This document shows positions 17,642 through 26,367 of a DNA stretch of 64,000 nucleotides, piece after piece. A model generated the notes under the pieces. It worked only from the letters and a program-made list of their open reading frames with translations. It was not told the DNA's origin and searched no databases. Each line of letters starts with the position of its first letter. The first letter of the stretch is position 1. A program made the translations under genes and the position numbers. Origin of the DNA: CAYMAZ01 sp964526285 (GTDB taxonomy: Bacteria; Bacteroidota; Bacteroidia; Bacteroidales; DTU049); the NCBI GenBank assembly GCA_964526285.1, contig CAZGIW010000008.1:5345-69344 (forward strand), read 5' to 3'.

Positions 17642-19969
17642 TTATTTCAAAATTTTGAGTTTGGCAAATTTCAAAAGCAGATTTTTTTTACCAAAAGCAG
17701 GAAAGAATACCACAGCTTTTCTATCAGTTCCTGACCCGTCAATTTGCAACACCTTTCCTTTTCCAAACTTTTCGTGTTCCACATCAGTTCCCACCACAAT
17801 ACCTTCAGCATTAATTTCAAATTCAACAGCTGCGGATGAAGGCTGTTTGTTTAGTTTTTTAAACCCCTTTGGGGGATTATTTTGTTGTTCAGTGTTTTCC
17901 TTTTTTACAAATGCAGGTTTAAATCTCAGTTGAGCAGGCATTTCCAATTCAGAGTCGAAATATTCTTTTCGTTGTGCCGACCAGTCTGGAGTTTCCTTTT
18001 GTCTGGGTAAATCAAGCAGCTCATAATCAATCTCTTCAATAAACCTGCTGGGTTCACTGTATTCACGTTTTCCCCATCTGAATCTGGATTCTGCCCATGA
18101 AAGGGTAACTTTTTTCATTGCTCTTGTGAGAGCCACATAAAACAATCTCCTTTCTTCCTCAACTTCAGATCTGGTATTGAGAGACATCACAGAGGGAAAC
18201 AAATTCTCTTCAAGTCCGGTAATATAAACATATGGAAATTCAAGTCCTTTGGCAGAATGGGCTGTCATTAGTGAAACCCTGTCATCATTTTCATCTTTAT
18301 CATCCAAATCGGTAAGCAATGACACTTCAAGTAAAAAATCTGTCATTGTGGGTACGACATCAGGTGTTTCGGCTGTTGTTTTTTCGGCAAATTCCTTAAT
18401 TCCGTTCATCAACCCCTCAATATTTTCCAGTCGCATGGCTGTTTCAGGGTCATCACTAGATTTCAGCATATTGAGATATCCTGAGCTTTTCAGAACATGG
18501 TCTGCAAGTGCGTACACATCTTTTGTATCATGCAAAGCCACAAAGCTTTTTATCATGACAACAAAGTCTTCAATTCTTCCGGCAACACCCTGATTGATTC
18601 CGATTGCTTTAACATTGGTTTTAACAGATTTAAGTGTTTCCCAAAAAGTAAGATTATTCTCATGGGCAAACACAATAATCCTGTCAATGGTTGTTTTTCC
18701 TATTCCTCTGGGAGGGACATTAATGATTCTCAATAGTGCTTCTTCATCATTTTGATTTACAACAATTCTAAAAAAAGACATGAGGTCTTTAATTTCCTTT
18801 CTTTTATAAAAAGAAACACTCCCATATACCCTGTATGGAATATTCATTTTTCTAAATGCTTCCTCCAGAGCTCTTGACTGAGCATTGGTTCTGTAGAGAA
18901 CTGCAAAATCTCTATTATTACAATGATTGTTCATTTTTGTTTGAAAAATATCCTGAACAACATTGATGGCTTCATCGTTTTCACTGAGATTTCTGAGCAC
19001 TTTCACTTTATCTCCATCTGGGTTATCAGTCCAGATTGTTTTTGCCAACTGCCCTTTATTATTGGAAATAATTGAATTGGCAGCATTCACAATTACTTTG
19101 GTGCTTCTGTAGTTCTGCTCCAGTTTCATCACCTTTGTTTCAGGAAAATCGCGGCTAAAATTGAGAATATTTTCAATTCTTGCGCCTCTGAATGCATAAA
19201 TTCCCTGGGCATCATCCCCAACAACACAAAGATTTCTGTGTTCCTGAGCAAGTTTTTTTATAATAATGTATTGAGAAAAGCATGTGTCCTGATATTCGTC
19301 CACCAGAATATAATTGAATCTTTTCTGATATTTTGATTTCACATCGGGAAAATCTCTGATAAGCAGATTCATATTATAGAGCAGGTCTTCAAAGTCCATC
19401 GCATTTGATCTTCTGCATCTGTTCCAGTATATTTCATAAATATACCCAAGCAGAGGTTTGTTGGCTTTGAGGTCATCAGCCTGAATTTCGGGATTGCTTT
19501 TATACTCCTGTGGATTGAGAAGACTCATCTTAGCCCCCGAAATACGATGCAGCACAAATGAAGGAGTGTACATTTTATCATCAATCCTGTTTTCTTTCAG
19601 GATTTGCTTAATCACACTTTTGGAATCATCAGTATCGTATATGGTAAAATTGGGAGAATAACCCAGTCGGTGAGCTTCAACCCGAAGAATACGAGCAAAT
19701 ACAGAATGAAAAGTACCCATCCACAGGTCTCTGGCCTGATTTCCAGCCAGATTCATAATTCTATCTTTCATTTCGCCGGCTGCTTTCTTTGTAAATGTCA
19801 GTGCAAGAATTTTGAATGGATCCACACCATTTTCAATGAGCCATGCAATGCGGTGAGTAAGCACGCGGGTTTTGCCTGAACCGGGACCTGCCAATATCAT
19901 TACAGGCCCTTCAGTTTCCTGCACAGCAATTTGTTGAGCTTCATTAAGAGATTGTAGCAAATTACTCAC
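17642..19969 (-). CDS. pcrA: UvrD/PcrA-type ATP-dependent DNA helicase
   Basis: 775 residues, superfamily 1A 3'-5' helicase involved in excision repair and in clearing replication or transcription obstacles. Motif Q/I: LNEAQQIAVQ and AGPGSGKTRVLTHR (Walker A, residues ~27-40). Motif Ia: ALTFTKKAAGEMKDRI. Motif II: YILVDEYQDT. Motif III: VGDDAQGIYAFRGA. Motif IV: LEQNYRS. Motifs V/VI: LMTAHSAKGLEFPYVYI and RRLFYVALTRAMKKVTL. The last ~55 residues (GTDVEHEKFGKGKVLQIDG) are the Tudor-like tail of PcrA/UvrD that in other species binds RNA polymerase. It is 79 bases from the next minus-strand gene upstream, so it may have its own promoter. Confidence 0.93.
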   Translation of the reverse strand: MSNLLQSLNEAQQIAVQETEGPVMILAGPGSGKTRVLTHRIAWLIENGVDPFKILALTFTKKAAGEMKDRIMNLAGNQARDLWMGTFHSVFARILRVEAHRLGYSPNFTIYDTDDSKSVIKQILKENRIDDKMYTPSFVLHRISGAKMSLLNPQEYKSNPEIQADDLKANKPLLGYIYEIYWNRCRRSNAMDFEDLLYNMNLLIRDFPDVKSKYQKRFNYILVDEYQDTCFSQYIIIKKLAQEHRNLCVVGDDAQGIYAFRGARIENILNFSRDFPETKVMKLEQNYRSTKVIVNAANSIISNNKGQLAKTIWTDNPDGDKVKVLRNLSENDEAINVVQDIFQTKMNNHCNNRDFAVLYRTNAQSRALEEAFRKMNIPYRVYGSVSFYKRKEIKDLMSFFRIVVNQNDEEALLRIINVPPRGIGKTTIDRIIVFAHENNLTFWETLKSVKTNVKAIGINQGVAGRIEDFVVMIKSFVALHDTKDVYALADHVLKSSGYLNMLKSSDDPETAMRLENIEGLMNGIKEFAEKTTAETPDVVPTMTDFLLEVSLLTDLDDKDENDDRVSLMTAHSAKGLEFPYVYITGLEENLFPSVMSLNTRSEVEEERRLFYVALTRAMKKVTLSWAESRFRWGKREYSEPSRFIEEIDYELLDLPRQKETPDWSAQRKEYFDSELEMPAQLRFKPAFVKKENTEQQNNPPKGFKKLNKQPSSAAVEFEINAEGIVVGTDVEHEKFGKGKVLQIDGSGTDRKAVVFFPAFGKKNLLLKFAKLKILK

Positions 19970-20048
19970 TTATAGCGTTTTAACTTCTTCCGAAATAATA
20001 CGGAATTGAGGTTCATAATACAACAACAGAACAGACTATAATTGCTCT

Positions 20049-21299
20049 TTACATATTCATTACATCAGCAATAGTTCCTGTTCTGTATTTTCCTTCTTCA
20101 AGGTTTTTTCTAATCAGTTTAAATTTCTCAATAGTATAATCCACATCTTCATTGGTATGCACTGCTGTTGGGATAAGTCTGAGCAGAATCACACCCTTTG
20201 GTACAACAGGATATACAACCATTGAACAGAACACATCATAATTTTCTCTCAGGTCAAAAATTATATTTGTTGCTTCTGGGATATCGCCCTGCATAAATAC
20301 GGGAGTAACTGGTGAGTTTGTATTTCCCAGATTAAATCCGGCTTCTTTGAGGCCAGATTGCAAACGATTGACAACCTCCCATAGTCTTTCTCTGAGTTGA
20401 GGTTGTGTTCTGAGTATTTCAAGACGTTTCAGAGCGCCTTTTACCATGGGCATTGGCAATGATTTGGCGAAAATCTGAGAGCGCATATTATATGTAAGAT
20501 AATTGATCACATTTTCAGGAGCAGCAATAAACCCACCGATTCCGGCCATGGCTTTTGCAAAAGTTCCGAAATACAAATCCACTTCATTTTGTACACCAAA
20601 GTGTTCATCAGTTCCGGCACCTGTTTTTCCCATCGTACCAAATCCGTGAGCATCATCCACAAGCAGGCGGAAATTAACTTTCTTTTTCAGCGCAACAATT
20701 TCGTCCAGTTTACCCAAATCACCTGACATTCCAAAAACACCTTCAGTGATTACAAGAATTCCGCCACCAGTTTCGGCCGTTATTTTTTCTGCTCTGCGCA
20801 GCTGATACTCAAGTTTTTCCATATCATTGTGAGGAAAAACCAGTCTTTTTCCAAAATGCAGCCTCATTCCATCAATAATACATGCATGAGATTCAGAGTC
20901 ATATACTATGACATCTTTTCTGTCAACAAGAGTTTCAATGACAGAAATCATTCCCTGATAACCATAATTGAGCAGATAGCTGGCTTCTTTTCCTACATGT
21001 GCGGCAAGTTCTCTTTCCAACTGTTCATGATAATTTGTTTGTCCTGACATCATACGGGCGCCCATAGGATAAGCCAATCCATATTCCTGGGCAGCCTCTG
21101 CGTCTGCTTTTCTCACTTCAGGATGATTTGCAAGTCCTATATAATTGTTCAAACTCCAGATGATTCTCTCTTTGCCTCTGAAAACCATTCTGTTTCCAAT
21201 TTCACCTTCCAGTTTCGGAAATGTAAAATATCCGTGAGCCACTTTGAAGTATTTGCCCAGAGGCGTATCTTCCTGTTTTAGTTTATTGAAAATATCCAC
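20049..21299 (-). CDS. alpha-oxoamine synthase family PLP enzyme
   Basis: 416 residues of the class II aminotransferase fold used by serine palmitoyltransferase, 2-amino-3-ketobutyrate CoA ligase, AONS and cysteate acyltransferase. These join an amino acid to an acyl thioester with loss of CO2. Key features: NNYIGLANHPEV, YDSESHACIIDGMRL (His stacking region), LLVDDAHGFGTMG (Asp215/His218 for PLP), and TFAKAMAGIGGF with Lys249 as Schiff-base lysine. The usual GxGxxGSR turn is replaced by GLAYPMGARMMSG, so it is not a plain KBL. In Bacteroidota this could start sphingolipid or sulfonolipid synthesis; the substrate cannot be decided from sequence. A minus-strand TACTTTTG (21338-21345) precedes it. 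Confidence 0.8.
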   Translation of the reverse strand: MDIFNKLKQEDTPLGKYFKVAHGYFTFPKLEGEIGNRMVFRGKERIIWSLNNYIGLANHPEVRKADAEAAQEYGLAYPMGARMMSGQTNYHEQLERELAAHVGKEASYLLNYGYQGMISVIETLVDRKDVIVYDSESHACIIDGMRLHFGKRLVFPHNDMEKLEYQLRRAEKITAETGGGILVITEGVFGMSGDLGKLDEIVALKKKVNFRLLVDDAHGFGTMGKTGAGTDEHFGVQNEVDLYFGTFAKAMAGIGGFIAAPENVINYLTYNMRSQIFAKSLPMPMVKGALKRLEILRTQPQLRERLWEVVNRLQSGLKEAGFNLGNTNSPVTPVFMQGDIPEATNIIFDLRENYDVFCSMVVYPVVPKGVILLRLIPTAVHTNEDVDYTIEKFKLIRKNLEEGKYRTGTIADVMNM

Positions 21300-21389
21300 G
21301 ATAAAATTATTTTTTAAAGGTTAATAGAAAATTTCCGCAAAAGTATAAAAAAATAAAATGCCACAACTGAAAACAACATCAAACATGAA

Positions 21390-21752
21390 TTAAAAGGGAA
21401 GATCATCTGTCGTATCGTCAGGCACTGCATCGGGCATGTTGTTGATAACAGTGTCGTCCTCCGGAGCAATAGCTGATGAATCGGACACAGAGCCCTCAGC
21501 CATTCTCCATGCAATAAGATCTGTGTACCATTTGCTGTTAAATTCTCTGCTTTCGGGATCAAAAGACACTTTGACAGACTGATTTTCACGGAATTGTGCT
21601 AAGTCGATTTTATTATTCCATACTGTGAAACATACACTTTTTGGATATGGACCTTCGGTCTGAATAACAAATTCCTGCTTTTTCCATTCTCCATTTTTCC
21701 CCTGTCCTGTAAGCGGTGTAAGGATTTTAATAAGTTTTCCGTTGATTTCCAT
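21390..21752 (-). CDS. DUF3127 protein with SSB-like C-terminal tip
   Basis: 120 residues from the ATG at 21752, chosen because family members start MEINGKLIKI; a longer in-frame start at 21836 adds an unlikely 28-residue leader. Residues 1-90 look like a small beta-barrel (QEFVIQTEGPYPKSVCFTVW, KVSFDPESREFNSKWYTDLI), consistent with DUF3127 and perhaps an OB-fold. The tail is acidic and disordered and ends exactly in DDLPF, the amphipathic tip with which bacterial SSB recruits partner proteins. A role in single-stranded DNA metabolism is therefore plausible but inferred. It is divergent from atpD with overlapping control regions. Confidence 0.8.
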   Translation of the reverse strand: MEINGKLIKILTPLTGQGKNGEWKKQEFVIQTEGPYPKSVCFTVWNNKIDLAQFRENQSVKVSFDPESREFNSKWYTDLIAWRMAEGSVSDSSAIAPEDDTVINNMPDAVPDDTTDDLPF

Positions 21753-21829
21753 AAGATGATTTTTTCGTTTCAAAATTACAAAAAATATCAATAAAATCTC
21801 ATGTTTTAATTTTGATTTTTTTAAATATC

Positions 21830-21860
21830 TTTGCACATATCAAAAAATGTTTTACTTTTG
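21830..21860 (+). promoter_or_regulatory. Bacteroidota-type promoter of atpDC
   Basis: TTTG (21830-21833) and TACTTTTG (21853-21860) are spaced by 19 bases, 25 bases before the GTG start of atpD. A second -7-like element, TATCTTTG, sits at 21826-21833 and overlaps the first box, so tandem promoters are possible. Confidence 0.65.
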
Positions 21861-21884
21861 TCATTCTTATAAAAAATACCAGTA

Positions 21885-23393
21885 GTGAAAAGTACAGGAA
21901 AAATTGTTCAGATTATTGGTCCGGTAGTGGACGTTCAATTTGCTCAGACAGAGCGTTTACCAAATATTTACGAATCAATTTCAGTAAAAACTGACAGTGG
22001 TGAAGTGGTTGTTTTAGAGTGTCAACAGGACATCGGTGAAAATACTGTTCGAACTGTTGCCATGGATTCGACCGATGGTTTATACAGGGACATGCCTGTT
22101 ATTGCCAGTGGTCATCCTATCTCTATGCCAACAGGAAATGAAATTCGTGGACGTTTGTTTAATGTTATTGGTGAGCCCATTGATGGCATAGGAAGTATTT
22201 CCGTCACATCATCCAGAAGTATTCACCAAGAGCCTCCATTGTTTGAAAACCTCACAACAAAGTCGGAAGTACTTTTTACAGGAATTAAGGTTATTGACCT
22301 TATTGAGCCCTATTCAAAGGGAGGAAAAATTGGTTTGTTTGGTGGTGCCGGTGTTGGAAAAACCGTAATCATCATGGAGCTGATTAATAATATTGCAAAA
22401 GTTTATAGCGGGATGTCTGTTTTTGCAGGTGTTGGAGAACGCACCCGTGAAGGAAACGATTTGCTTCGTGAGATGATTGAATCAGGTGTTATCCGTTATG
22501 GTGAAAAATTTCTCCACAATATGGAAAAAGGGGGATGGGATTTGTCATTGGTTGACAAAGAAGAACTTGCACAATCTCAGGCAACTTTGGTTTTCGGACA
22601 GATGAATGAGCCTCCGGGAGCACGTGCTCGTGTTGCTTTGTCGGGTCTCACTCTTGCTGAATATTTCCGTGACGGAGAAGACGAAGCCTCAGGAAAAGAT
22701 ATTCTGTTTTTTATTGACAATATTTTCCGATTCACCCAGGCCGGTTCTGAAGTATCAGCCTTGCTTGGTCGTATGCCTTCGGCTGTGGGTTACCAACCTA
22801 CTCTGGCATCTGAAATGGGTGTTATGCAGGAAAGAATTACATCCACAAAACGAGGCAGTATTACTTCTGTCCAGGCTGTGTATGTGCCTGCTGATGACCT
22901 TACTGACCCTGCTCCTGCCACAACTTTTGCCCACCTAGATGCGACCACAGTATTGAGCAGAAAAATTGCCGAACTGGGAATTTACCCTGCTGTTGACCCG
23001 CTTGATTCAACCTCTCGTATTCTTACTCCAGATGTTGTTGGTGATGAACATTATCAGGTGGCACAACAAGTGAAGAATATCCTGCAGAGATACAAAGAAC
23101 TTCAGGATATCATAGCAATTTTGGGGATGGATGAATTATCAGATGATGACAAACTCATCGTCCTCAGAGCAAGACGTGTTCAGAGGTTCCTGTCTCAACC
23201 ATTCTTTGTTGCTCAACAGTTTACAGGACTTGAAGGACAATTTGTCAACATTGAAGACACCATTAAAGGTTTCCAGATGATTATGAGAGGTGATGTGGAT
23301 GAATATCCCGAAGCAGCTTTTAATCTTGTTGGCACTATTGACCAGGCCATTGAAAAAGGCAAAAAAATGCTTGATGAAACAGCTAAAAAATAA
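21885..23393 (+). CDS. atpD: F-type ATP synthase beta subunit
   Basis: 502 residues starting at a GTG codon; no ATG fits, because the conserved N-terminus (STGKIVQIIGPVVDVQF) begins immediately after it. Catalytic subunit of F1, on the cytoplasmic side of the inner membrane. Walker A is GLFGGAGVGKTV, the catalytic Glu lies in AGVGERTREGNDL, Walker B is ILFFIDNIFRFTQAGSEVS, and the DELSDDDK segment is the DELSEED region. Full length and intact. Only atpC follows; the rest of the ATP synthase genes are not in the window, a split arrangement I know from other Bacteroidota. Confidence 0.97.
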   Translation: MKSTGKIVQIIGPVVDVQFAQTERLPNIYESISVKTDSGEVVVLECQQDIGENTVRTVAMDSTDGLYRDMPVIASGHPISMPTGNEIRGRLFNVIGEPIDGIGSISVTSSRSIHQEPPLFENLTTKSEVLFTGIKVIDLIEPYSKGGKIGLFGGAGVGKTVIIMELINNIAKVYSGMSVFAGVGERTREGNDLLREMIESGVIRYGEKFLHNMEKGGWDLSLVDKEELAQSQATLVFGQMNEPPGARARVALSGLTLAEYFRDGEDEASGKDILFFIDNIFRFTQAGSEVSALLGRMPSAVGYQPTLASEMGVMQERITSTKRGSITSVQAVYVPADDLTDPAPATTFAHLDATTVLSRKIAELGIYPAVDPLDSTSRILTPDVVGDEHYQVAQQVKNILQRYKELQDIIAILGMDELSDDDKLIVLRARRVQRFLSQPFFVAQQFTGLEGQFVNIEDTIKGFQMIMRGDVDEYPEAAFNLVGTIDQAIEKGKKMLDETAKK

Positions 23394-23401
23394 TCATTAT
23401 C

Positions 23402-23644
23402 ATGCTTCTCAAAGTTCTATCTGCTGAAAAAACATTGTATTCTGAAAATGTAACTCAAGTTCGTTTTCCGGGCATTGACGGAACATTTACAGTATTGAAA
23501 AACCATGCCCCAATGGTTGCTCAGCTAAAAAAGGGCAATCTCATTGTAATCCCTGAAGGCAGCAATACAAAACAAAATATCGAAATCAGCGGTGGACTGG
23601 CAAGGGTGCTTGACAATGAAATACTTGTTCTCACAGGAATTTAA
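23402..23644 (+). CDS. atpC: F-type ATP synthase epsilon subunit (short form)
   Basis: 80 residues, 8 bases after atpD. It has the N-terminal beta-sandwich of epsilon (LLKVLSAEKTLYSENVTQV, FPGIDGTFTVLKNHAPMVAQ, ISGGLARVLDNEILVL) and stops there. The two C-terminal helices of the ~135-residue E. coli subunit, which act as a ratchet inhibiting ATP hydrolysis, are absent. Short epsilon subunits of this kind are common in Bacteroidota, so this is a lineage trait and not a truncation. It joins the rotor stalk to the c-ring. Confidence 0.93.
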   Translation: MLLKVLSAEKTLYSENVTQVRFPGIDGTFTVLKNHAPMVAQLKKGNLIVIPEGSNTKQNIEISGGLARVLDNEILVLTGI

Positions 23645-23655
23645 ACAAAAAATTT

Positions 23656-24360
23656 ATGAATAAAATTATTCTTTTGCTGTGGGCAATGCTGTTTGTTGCC
23701 TGTGCAGGTTCGTCATCTGATAAAAACAGTGATGAAAACACTGAAGTTATTCTGATTCGTAAAACATCTGAATATGTGTTGATTCCTGATTCATCTGAGG
23801 TGACATGGAACAGATACCTGAATCAAAAACCAACCAAACAAAATGTGCAGATTTTTGGGTTCTCTGTTGAAGCAGATTTGGGTGAAGTTGAAATGACAAC
23901 CAGCGGAACAGCCAATGTGCGCTCTGGCAATCTTATTCTTATTGATTTCAATCCCGTTGAAGCGTTGATTATTTTTGATATGCAAAGTTTCAAACTGGCA
24001 AAAGAAAAAGGAAAGGGCTTATTTGATGTGAAAAATTATCCTGAGTGCAGTTTGCACATCAAATCTTTTGAAGAACAAGGTGATGCATATCTGGTTTCTT
24101 CAGAATTAACCATTGAAAACACTACAAAAGAAACCCAGTTTGAATTGAATGTTACAGAAAATGTAGATAAAATAGTCCTTTCAGGTTCTTTCAAAATCAA
24201 CACCCTTGATTATCCATTAAGAGATAATGTGACTGCAGCAGATGTGAATCAGGATGTCATTACAATCAACTTCGTCATTCCTTTTACACTTTTTCAGGAA
24301 ACAACAGAGAAAATCTCAAATGGGGAAGTGATTGAAACTGAAACAACCTCAATAGATTAA
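23656..24360 (+). CDS. YceI-like lipoprotein
   Basis: 234 residues with a lipoprotein signal (LLWAMLFVAC, lipidated Cys16). From residue ~35 it has the YceI/lipocalin-like beta-barrel pattern: YVLIPDSSEVTWNRYL, VRSGNLILIDFNPVEALIIF, GLFDVKNYPECSLHIKSF, ELTIENTTKETQFELNV and FKINTLDYPLRDNV. YceI barrels bind isoprenoid-type lipids in the periplasm; the ligand here is unknown. It lies 11 bases after atpC on the same strand, so it is probably co-transcribed with atpDC, an unusual partner. Its last 12 bases overlap the end of the convergent next gene. Confidence 0.8.
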   Translation: MNKIILLLWAMLFVACAGSSSDKNSDENTEVILIRKTSEYVLIPDSSEVTWNRYLNQKPTKQNVQIFGFSVEADLGEVEMTTSGTANVRSGNLILIDFNPVEALIIFDMQSFKLAKEKGKGLFDVKNYPECSLHIKSFEEQGDAYLVSSELTIENTTKETQFELNVTENVDKIVLSGSFKINTLDYPLRDNVTAADVNQDVITINFVIPFTLFQETTEKISNGEVIETETTSID

Positions 24361-25755
24361 CAGTTTCGTTTGAATTTGTGTTTCCAGATTTTTGAAAACA
24401 ACCAGATATACACCTTTTTCCAGACTATTTTCAGGTAACATTATATATTTGTCTGAGGTTTCTTTTTTTAGCACTAATTTCCCACTCATATCATATATGC
24501 TCACAAGGCCATCGTTTGGTGTATATACATATGTTTCCAGGCTTGATGGATTGGGAAAAACAACAAGTCCGTCTTCTTCCTGCTCAATAATACTATTGGC
24601 TCCGTTAACAATAACCATCCAGTTTTTCACCGTTACGCTATCTTCTGCATGAATCTCATAGATGACAGGTGCTGAGAAATTATTTGGAGTTGAACCGCTT
24701 ATCTGCGAAACACCGCCAACAAGTACATCAATTACTCCGGGAGATACAGTAAAGTTGGCTACCAGTTGTGTCACATCATGACCTGTTGGGATAGTGACAT
24801 CAACAGTTGGATAATTTATAATACTGTATTCCCCGGGAAATGAGAAAAAATAACTAAGAAAATCTGCTTCATCATTAACGTACTGTGTTTCAAATTCCCC
24901 TGGTCCTGCCCATGGGCTAAACTCTGAAGGTCCGCAAACACCTCTCACATAAAAATCATATTCAGTTGAATGATCAAGTCCTGAAATATTCACACTGGTT
25001 GTGGCTGATGTCACTGTTGTACCTGTGCCCTGAGCAAATCCACTTTCACCGTATTCAATTTCCCAGGATGAAATAGTTCCCTGATCAACCCATGTAAGAG
25101 TTGCTGTATAAGGGCCAATATTTGTAGCAGTCAAAGTCATGGGTGAAGGACATGTGGAAAACACAAAAGCTCCAAGAAGCCAGCTAAAATCCAAGCTATA
25201 TTGCGATAAGTCTCCCCATGTTGTTCCATCAGTGGATATTTTCCCGGCATTTGAGTTTAAGGGAGCCCTTGCTCCCATAGGAAAATAAGTATCTCCCGGG
25301 TCCTGAATGGCCATCACTATCCAGTACAAACCAGGAGAAGTAATTAATATTGAGTTTTGCAGCATGATATCTTGTTTCCATCCCTGTGTGGTAAAAGTGT
25401 AGGGATTGGATTGCCCAACCAAAACCAGCGGATTTGAATAATTGCCTGTGTAAACCATTGCTGTTACAGTTGCACTATCTCCATGCCAGTGACCAATCTT
25501 AACAATAGAGTCTCCTATATGTGCAGATAAATCGAGAACAATGGCTGCATACCATGTGGCAGCTGCATCAAGGCCAATTTTTGTACCTGAGCCTATTGCC
25601 CAATAACCTGTAAAAAGATAATTCCAACCATAAGCTTTCTCTCCTCCCGACTCGGGATATTCCTCATAAACATCCTGAGTAATAAATGTATATTGGGCAT
25701 TGGATACAACCATGCACAAGAAGAAAAAAACAAATAATAAAGTAAACTTTTTCAT
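24349..25755 (-). CDS. T9SS-sorted protein with fibronectin III domain
   Basis: 468 residues. Signal peptide (ends VVSNAQ). Residues ~25-185 form a beta-rich N-terminal domain (WYAAIVLDLSAHIGDSIVKI) of the sort found in secreted Bacteroidota proteins. Residues ~195-285 are a fibronectin type III domain (LTATNIGPYTATLTWVDQG, WEIEYGESGF, STEYDFYVRGVCG). A DUF5018-like segment follows (PTVDVTIPTGHDVTQLVANF, VTVKNWMVIVNG). The final ~70 residues are a T9SS sorting domain (VVFPNPSSLETYVY, VSIYDMSGKLVLK, LEKGVYLVVFKN). No catalytic domain is recognised. It ends 12 bases inside the convergent YceI-like gene. Confidence 0.8.
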   Translation of the reverse strand: MKKFTLLFVFFFLCMVVSNAQYTFITQDVYEEYPESGGEKAYGWNYLFTGYWAIGSGTKIGLDAAATWYAAIVLDLSAHIGDSIVKIGHWHGDSATVTAMVYTGNYSNPLVLVGQSNPYTFTTQGWKQDIMLQNSILITSPGLYWIVMAIQDPGDTYFPMGARAPLNSNAGKISTDGTTWGDLSQYSLDFSWLLGAFVFSTCPSPMTLTATNIGPYTATLTWVDQGTISSWEIEYGESGFAQGTGTTVTSATTSVNISGLDHSTEYDFYVRGVCGPSEFSPWAGPGEFETQYVNDEADFLSYFFSFPGEYSIINYPTVDVTIPTGHDVTQLVANFTVSPGVIDVLVGGVSQISGSTPNNFSAPVIYEIHAEDSVTVKNWMVIVNGANSIIEQEEDGLVVFPNPSSLETYVYTPNDGLVSIYDMSGKLVLKKETSDKYIMLPENSLEKGVYLVVFKNLETQIQTKLLIY

Positions 25756-25915
25756 GTCTGTTGGATTTTATTGAACAAATATACAATGATATTACGAATA
25801 TAAACAAATTTTTTTTCTTTAAAATGCATGTTTCTTTTTACAAGTATCATTTATTCTGCATTTTCTTTAACAATCAAGTTCTCGTGCCAGTTTATAAAAC
25901 CCATAAAAAATTAGT
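25756..25915. other. AT-rich spacer before repeat cluster
   Basis: 160 bases with no gene, RNA or clear signal visible. It leads directly into the repeat cluster at 25916. Confidence 0.4.
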
Positions 25916-26127
25916 CACTTTATGAAACTACTTTTTATTTTCAAAAAAAAACACTTTTGAAACAAGGGGGGGATTGTCAACCTCGCTTCGCTTCGGTTGA
26001 CATCCCGGAGGGGGGACCTGCAGCAAAAAACTTTAATGATAATTTCACTTTGTGAAACTACTTTTTATTTTCAAAAAAAACACTTTTGAAACAAGGGGGG
26101 GATTGTCAACCTCGCTTCGCTTCGGTT
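25916..26127. repeat. tandem ~130-bp repeat, two copies before the gap
   Basis: Copy 1 (25916-26045) and copy 2 (26046 to the gap at 26127) are nearly identical with a period of 130 bases; one A-tract length difference and a G/A change are visible. Each unit holds ACTACTTTTTATTTTC, ACACTTTTGAAACAAG, a run of G and a small inverted repeat GTCAACC/GGTTGAC around a CGCTTCG-rich loop, then CAAAAAACTTTAATGA. A third copy's start appears after the gap. The unit shares its A/T arms with the terminator region of the adjoining tRNA gene. Confidence 0.85.
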
Positions 26128-26227
26128 NNNNNNNNNNNNNNNNNNNNNNNNNNNNNNNNNNNNNNNNNNNNNNNNNNNNNNNNNNNNNNNNNNNNNNNNN
26201 NNNNNNNNNNNNNNNNNNNNNNNNNNN
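26128..26227. other. assembly gap (100 N)
   Basis: Exactly 100 undetermined bases, the usual placeholder for a scaffold gap of unknown size. If the 130-base repeat simply continues, only about 25 bases are missing (the segment equivalent to 25999-26023). More repeat copies are also possible. Confidence 0.95.
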
Positions 26228-26364
26228 CAAAAAACTTTAATGATAATTTCACTTTGTGAAACTACTTTTTATTTTCAAAAAAGAACACTTTTGAAACAAG
26301 TTTCAAGTGTTTTTTTTTGAAAATAAAAAACCTTCGCTTTCGCGAAGGTCATTAAAGTTTTTTG
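26228..26364. repeat. 137-bp near-palindromic element beside tRNA-Ser
   Basis: Perfect 16-base outer arms (CAAAAAACTTTAATGA, 26228-26243, and its complement at 26349-26364) enclose long inner arms of about 31 bases (26266-26297 and 26300-26330) with a 2-base centre. The interval between outer and inner arms carries a short hairpin on each side: TTTCAC/GTGAAA on the left, CCTTCGC/GCGAAGG on the right. The right half is the tRNA terminator, so the left half looks like an inverted copy of it. Confidence 0.8.
26318..26349 (-). terminator. rho-independent terminator of tRNA-Ser
   Basis: Read on the minus strand, an 8-bp stem ACCTTCGC/GCGAAGGT (26330-26349) with a GAAA tetraloop is followed by TTTTTTATTTTC. 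It begins 19 bases after the tRNA 3' end. Confidence 0.85.
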
Positions 26365-26367
26365 TTG

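Noticed and set aside
26045..26240. Short frames running through the N gap
   Set aside because: They consist mostly of undetermined bases and repeat DNA.
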